Below, piece by piece: positions 39,950 to 43,452 of a DNA stretch of 43,452 nt (position 1 is its first letter; each line of letters begins with the position of its first letter). The stretch is taken from contig NZ_CAKUAL010000013.1 of assembly GCF_934636505.1 (NCBI RefSeq), positions 1 to 43,452 of the forward strand. The letters are read 5' to 3'. Below the pieces are notes generated by a model. That model saw nothing but the letters and a program-made list of their open reading frames with translations, had not been told where the DNA came from and did no database searches. Both the position numbers and the translations under genes were made by a program. This stretch comes from an uncultured Ellagibacter sp. (GTDB lineage Bacteria; Actinomycetota; Coriobacteriia; Coriobacteriales; Eggerthellaceae).

Positions 39950-40014
39950 GTTCATCTCCCTTTTCTGGCGCCCAGCCAAAGTGCCAAAGCGCGCTTAAGC
40001 GTTTCTATGCCGGT

Positions 40015-41325
40015 TTAAGCCTCTTCGTCGACCACAGTCACTTCTGCGGTCTGCACAAGCCAGCGAGAGGCTTTCGAATGGCGGCAGACCTTGCGAAGCT
40101 CTGCCATACGGTTCGCCTTTTCCCACTTCTCGCGCGTTGCGATGGCGTCATCCTCCTGGGCAAGTTCCTTCTCGATGTCTTCCTCAGTGATGTCGATGCC
40201 CTTCTCGGCAATGAGGGCCTCGAGTGCGCAATCGATGCGGGCGCGACGAATCGCCTCCTGCGTCACGTTCTCCTTGATCTCATCGGCCTTGCCGTTGTTG
40301 TTGAGGAGCCACTCCTGCAGAGAGGTGCCTTGCTTCTCGAAGCTCTGCATCATCTCGCGACCGACGTCCTGACGAATGAAGTCCACGTAGTATTGCGGAA
40401 CGTCGCCCACAAGGCGATCGGCGAGCGCGTCAACCGCACGCTGCACCATAAGGCCCGGGAGCTCGGCTTCTTTATGTTGATTGATCTGGTGGCGCATCTG
40501 CTTGCGCATATCCTCGGCGTCCATGCAGCCCACCTTGGCCGCGAGCTCGTCACCGATCTCGGGAACGATCTTGCGGCGGAATTCCTGAATCTCGACGTTG
40601 GCATGCAGCTGGCCATCACCGAACTGCGTGTTGCCCTCCTCGTCTTTCGCCTCGAAGTCGAACTCGAGGGTATCGCCGAGCTTGCTACCGACAAGATGCT
40701 CGTCGAAGGACGCGGGCATAGAGCCAGAGCCCAGCTCGATCATGCGCGTTGCATAGCGAAGGCCGTTCACGGCGTTGCCGTCTTGCGTAACCGTCACGGC
40801 CGCCGAGACCACGTCGCCCATTTCCGCAACGTGATCGGGGTCGTCGATCTTCTCGAAGGAATGGTAAACATCCTGGAGGTGTTTGAGCTGGCGCTCGACT
40901 TCCGCATCGGTAGCCTCGTCGGGCGGCATCTCGATGGAAACGCCGTCGTAGCTCGAAAGCTTCATCTGCGGCACCACAGCGCCGGAGACGGTGAACGTGA
41001 ACGGCTGACCCTCGACGACGTCGTTATCAACGTTGAAATCCGGTTCCCCTACGAAGATCACGTCAGCATCGTCAAGCGCCTTGAAGGCCTTTTCGTTGAT
41101 GAGCATCTCGGCGACGCCGCCCATGGCGTTCTTGTGGCCACCTACGTTCTGCTCGAGAACCGCGCGAGGCGCCTTGCCCTTGCGGAACCCAGGAATATCG
41201 CGCTGAGCGATTTCAGCGAAGAACTTGTCTGCCGCTTCCTTCACTTCGTCGGCAGACGCAACCAGGGTCAGAACCAACTCCTGCTTGTCCCCATCGTCCT
41301 CGCGAACTCTGTCTTTAACCTGCAC
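40015..41325 (-). CDS. tig: Trigger factor
   Basis: A 436-residue ribosome-associated chaperone. The ribosome-binding signature PGFRKGKAPR (45-54) is present; a PPIase domain spans about 165-250 and the helical C-domain follows (PGLMVQRAVDALADRLVGDVP, TQEAIRRARIDCALEALIAEKGIDITEEDIEKE). The GTG at 41325 has GGAGGAG upstream. The N-terminal start is conventional. It is the first gene of a pair with the FKBP isomerase. Confidence 0.96.
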   Translation of the reverse strand: MQVKDRVREDDGDKQELVLTLVASADEVKEAADKFFAEIAQRDIPGFRKGKAPRAVLEQNVGGHKNAMGGVAEMLINEKAFKALDDADVIFVGEPDFNVDNDVVEGQPFTFTVSGAVVPQMKLSSYDGVSIEMPPDEATDAEVERQLKHLQDVYHSFEKIDDPDHVAEMGDVVSAAVTVTQDGNAVNGLRYATRMIELGSGSMPASFDEHLVGSKLGDTLEFDFEAKDEEGNTQFGDGQLHANVEIQEFRRKIVPEIGDELAAKVGCMDAEDMRKQMRHQINQHKEAELPGLMVQRAVDALADRLVGDVPQYYVDFIRQDVGREMMQSFEKQGTSLQEWLLNNNGKADEIKENVTQEAIRRARIDCALEALIAEKGIDITEEDIEKELAQEDDAIATREKWEKANRMAELRKVCRHSKASRWLVQTAEVTVVDEEA

Positions 41326-41419
41326 AGCTCCTCCTTTATGCCGGCAATGATTTCTGCGTTGCTGAATATACGCTGTTCATGCAGTTCATTGTACCTTAGA
41401 GGGCATTTCGGGGAATAAA

Positions 41420-41454
41420 AAAGACTGGCCCAGAAGCTTTCTGGACCAGTCTTT
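41420..41454 (-). terminator. Intrinsic terminator of the 41499 gene
   Basis: AAAGACTGG...CCAGTCTTT with inner CCAGAA/TTCTGG; on the minus strand TTTTTTATT follows. Located 45 bases past the stop. Confidence 0.92.
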
Positions 41455-41498
41455 GAAAAATCGTACTACAACTTTTACGTTGCGGAACGAGTGGCTTC

Positions 41499-41732
41499 TT
41501 ACATGCCAGGAGCCTTGGGGGCACCAGGAGCGCCGGGAGCCGCAGGGGCACCAGGAGCAGCCGGAGCGCCAGGAGCGCCGGGGGCAGCCGGAGCGCCAGG
41601 AGCAGCAGCCGTCAGATCACCTTTGCAGAAGGGGCAGTTCTTGAGAACCATGCCGCCCATAGCCTGGATGGCCTTGCCGCAGTGCGGGCACTTGTTCGGG
41701 CCAGCCGATGCGTCTGCAGGACGAAAACACAT
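41499..41732 (-). CDS. Short zinc-ribbon protein with collagen-like Gly-Ala-Pro tail
   Basis: A 77-residue protein: NKCPHCGKAIQAMGG and LKNCPFCKGDL form two CPxC knuckles (zinc ribbon), followed by a 35-residue tail of APG repeats (PGAPAAPGAPGAPAAPGAPA). AAAGGAGG stands upstream of ATG 41732, and a strong terminator follows, so it is a real transcription unit. The plus strand also shows the GA-rich open frame but has no ribosome site. Function unknown; repeat tails of this kind can vary in copy number. Confidence 0.8.
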   Translation of the reverse strand: MCFRPADASAGPNKCPHCGKAIQAMGGMVLKNCPFCKGDLTAAAPGAPAAPGAPGAPAAPGAPAAPGAPGAPKAPGM

Positions 41733-42201
41733 AACAATCCTCCTTTGTAGCTTCCCGAAGATTCGGCTTCATACCAAAACTTCGGGCATCCTTTTTTCAA
41801 AACGCCATCCCCGCCGGATTGACGCTTCGATTACCTTCCGCTTTGTCCGAACGTAGCCATCGGCTGCTCTGGACCTTCCCAATCCGTAAATTGAGCAGTC
41901 TCCAACTAAGCTCTGTTATCAAAGCATCTTTAGTTTATAGGTCGAAGCGGGAATTGCATCATCACAATGGGATGTCTTTATATTTTCACCATCATCCTTC
42001 GAGGTTGAATTTCCTTATCTTATCAGGGAAAACGTATAGGACATAATCCACTATATGGGGCATTCCTATGATAAAATCCGAGAGCAAGAAAAACGGTAGC
42101 TTTTAAAGCTAAATCTATGGGATTGCCGAGCCTTAAAGCGGCAATTTCCCGTCTTGCTCTATACTTTTCAGTAACGTTTTCGGCACTACCGAAGGAGCTC
42201 T
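41733..42201. other. AT-rich intergenic region before the 42202 gene
   Basis: 469 bases without a supported gene and clearly lower GC than its neighbours. AGCTTTTAAAGCT (42098-42110) is palindromic, and TTGCCG (42123-42128) with CGGCAA (42139-42144) forms a hairpin flanked by GGGA/TTTCCC. TATACT at 42160-42165 may be the -10 element of the next gene. Confidence 0.5.
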
Positions 42202-42807
42202 ATGCCCAAGTTCAACAAGATGTACTTCCCCGTCGACGCTATCGCGAAACACGAGGATTTCGACGTTTGGTATAGCGACGGAGAACGAGCTTTGCGCTTC
42301 GAGGGCCCTTGGGAGAAAGAGTCCGACCGCATCGCGATGATCGGGCGCATGGGCGGCCAAATCGGCCAAATCAGACCCGACAACAAGGCACTCAACTATT
42401 ATCTGCGCCACGATCGCTTCGAATACGAGTTCCAAACCCGCGTCATCAAGGAGCACTATTATGTCGAGGGCATGCTGTGGGACATCCACGGCAGCGTGAG
42501 CAAACCACCGGTCGACTTCTTCCAGATCAAAAAGAAGAAAAACGAAGTCCACGTTCGCAAGACGCTGTTCATGGACCACGGCGAGTGCTTCGAGGTGACT
42601 GCTCGCGACACGGCGACGCTGCGTATTGCCGTTGAGGCCACGGTGGCCATGTGCATCAAAGAGGAGTATAAGGGCTTAAGCGACCCTGATGAAGACGAGC
42701 GCGGCGGAAAGAAACGCGGCACTTTCGGCAAGTTCTTCGACTTCATCCAGCCCAAGGGCGTTCCCTACGAGAAGCTCTACGATGAGGAGGGCAATCCTCT
42801 CGGCTAA
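42202..42807 (+). CDS. Conserved unknown protein, possibly LURP-one/tubby-like
   Basis: A 201-residue soluble protein. AAGGAGC precedes the ATG. It is beta-rich in its first 150 residues (FDVWYSDGERALRFEG, RMGGQIGQIRPDN, YEFQTRVIKEHYYVEG, IHGSVSKPPVDFFQIKK), which recalls the LURP-one/scramblase-like fold, then a charged helical tail. I cannot confirm the family. It stands alone with its own terminator. Confidence 0.7.
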   Translation: MPKFNKMYFPVDAIAKHEDFDVWYSDGERALRFEGPWEKESDRIAMIGRMGGQIGQIRPDNKALNYYLRHDRFEYEFQTRVIKEHYYVEGMLWDIHGSVSKPPVDFFQIKKKKNEVHVRKTLFMDHGECFEVTARDTATLRIAVEATVAMCIKEEYKGLSDPDEDERGGKKRGTFGKFFDFIQPKGVPYEKLYDEEGNPLG

Positions 42808-42866
42808 TAACTGCCGCTTTAGCTGGGCGAACGCCAAGCAGCAACCCAAAACTTGAGAAATCGAAG

Positions 42867-42896
42867 AAGGCCTCGGGCATCGCGACCCGAGGCCTT
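42867..42896 (+). terminator. Intrinsic terminator of the 42202 gene
   Basis: AAGGCCTCGGG-8 nt-CCCGAGGCCTT, then CGTTTTATC; 60 bases past the stop. Confidence 0.88.
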
Positions 42897-43000
42897 CGTT
42901 TTATCCGCCAAGCCACTCTTTAGAGCAGGTGGAACCTGACAGCGACACTCTAACGCCCGGAGGCTGTTAATGTCGCCCCTGCCCTGCCCGCACAACAAAA

Positions 43001-43024
43001 GAACCCCCGCCGAAGCGGGGGTTC
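43001..43024 (-). terminator. Intrinsic terminator of the transporter gene
   Basis: GAACCCCCGC-CGAA-GCGGGGGTTC perfect 10-bp stem; on the minus strand TTTTG follows. 37 bases past the stop. Confidence 0.92.
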
Positions 43025-43060
43025 TCGATGCAACCGAATGGGTTACTTTTCAAGCTTGCG

Positions 43061-43452
43061 CTATTCCGCGAAGTAAGCCTTGCGATGCGGGGTAGCGAAG
43101 ATGAAGAAGTAGACGAACGGAAGCAGAACGCCGACTGCCATGAGGGGCAGAGCGATCGGGAGCTTCGACCAACCGGTGATGGCCAGCGGGCACACGATGC
43201 AGGTGATGAACAGGAACGCGATCACGACGAGCATGATGATGAAGTTCGTCATGCCGGTGTCGGAAGCATCGGTCTTGCCGTCGCCAGCGAGCTCGTCCAT
43301 GGACTTACCGCCGGTTTCCTTAACGAACAGGAGGCAGCAGATGAAGCCGAGAACGAACGGAACGATGAGGACGAGAACGACCGACGACCAGTTGGTAGCG
43401 CCTTCAGCGGTCTGGAACATAGCCATGCCAGCGATGCCGCCGAGGACGATCG
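43061..43452 (-). CDS. C-terminal part of an MFS-type transporter with extra membrane pair
   Basis: The frame is open to the right window edge, so the gene is cut at its 5' end; the ATG at 43426 is internal. The visible ~130 residues carry hydrophobic helices and FVKETGGKSMDEL, the loop that usually ends major-facilitator proteins. Two or three further hydrophobic segments follow (IIMLVVIAFLFITCIVC, IALPLMAVGVLLPFVYFF), an extension beyond the common 12-helix core. Substrate cannot be judged from this piece. Confidence 0.75.
   Translation of the reverse strand, partial: IVLGGIAGMAMFQTAEGATNWSSVVLVLIVPFVLGFICCLLFVKETGGKSMDELAGDGKTDASDTGMTNFIIMLVVIAFLFITCIVCPLAITGWSKLPIALPLMAVGVLLPFVYFFIFATPHRKAYFAE

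Noticed and set aside
41491..41856. Plus-strand collagen-like open frame
   Set aside because: It is the reverse reading of the zinc-ribbon gene's repeat tail; the minus strand has the ribosome site, the zinc knuckles and the terminator.
1..43452. CRISPR arrays, insertion sequences, integrases
   Set aside because: No regularly spaced repeat array, transposase or recombinase motif was found in either strand.

Overview
The window is high-GC actinobacterial DNA. The best fit is an anaerobic gut-type Coriobacteriia of the Eggerthellaceae kind; this is inference from gene content: a Tad pilus locus, a molybdopterin enzyme of the transhydroxylase/catechol-dehydroxylase class, FeoB-type iron uptake, a ModE-like regulator and no respiratory genes in view. 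No species is claimed. Genes are dense, mostly on the minus strand, and are commonly coupled by ATGA or TGATG overlaps.

Layout. 1-5.9 kb: 5' end of trkA, a secreted wall hydrolase, then envelope genes (PspC, CorC-like, hemolysin III, two bacterial-PH proteins). 6.2-10.8 kb: yqeY, an unusual non-coding stretch, then an iron(II) uptake operon (feoA, feoA, feoB, Cys-rich FeoB-associated protein) with palindromic operator-like sites. 11.1-13.1 kb: threonine synthase and a molybdate-regulator-like HTH protein. 13.1-23.2 kb: a minus-strand Tad operon (cpaB, tadZ, tadA, tadB, tadC, Flp pilin, several pilin-like/TadE-like proteins, a large TadG-like protein) ending in a DUF192 gene and a zinc-ribbon gene. 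23.5-24.4 kb: tRNA-Val(TAC) and arylamine N-acetyltransferase. 24.6-34.3 kb: an accessory-looking block with two tandem DUF262-only proteins and a three-gene set: cytoplasmic BspA-type leucine-rich-repeat protein, DUF2201/VWA protein, and a MoxR AAA+ ATPase fused to an ArsM-like methyltransferase. 34.4-39.3 kb: a molybdopterin enzyme operon whose large and small subunits both lack the usual iron-sulfur ligands, with a divergent trigger-factor-like gene behind a leader terminator. 39.4-43.5 kb: FKBP-type isomerase, trigger factor, a zinc-ribbon protein with a Gly-Ala-Pro tail, a conserved unknown protein and the end of a transporter.

The two most unusual systems are (i) the LRR / DUF2201-VWA / MoxR-methyltransferase set (27869-34277), resembling MoxR-VWA regulatory or conflict modules but with a methyltransferase built into the ATPase; and (ii) the cluster-less molybdoenzyme pair (34987-38038), where six of seven recognisable cluster cysteines of the small subunit are substituted with spacing kept. 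The window also holds candidate regulatory structures: a terminator inside the leader of the 38486 gene, four alternating GGTTG/CAACC boxes upstream of the molybdoenzyme, a structured spacer between the two feoA genes, and DtxR-like palindromes. All functional statements rest on reading the sequence and recalled family motifs; no database search was run.
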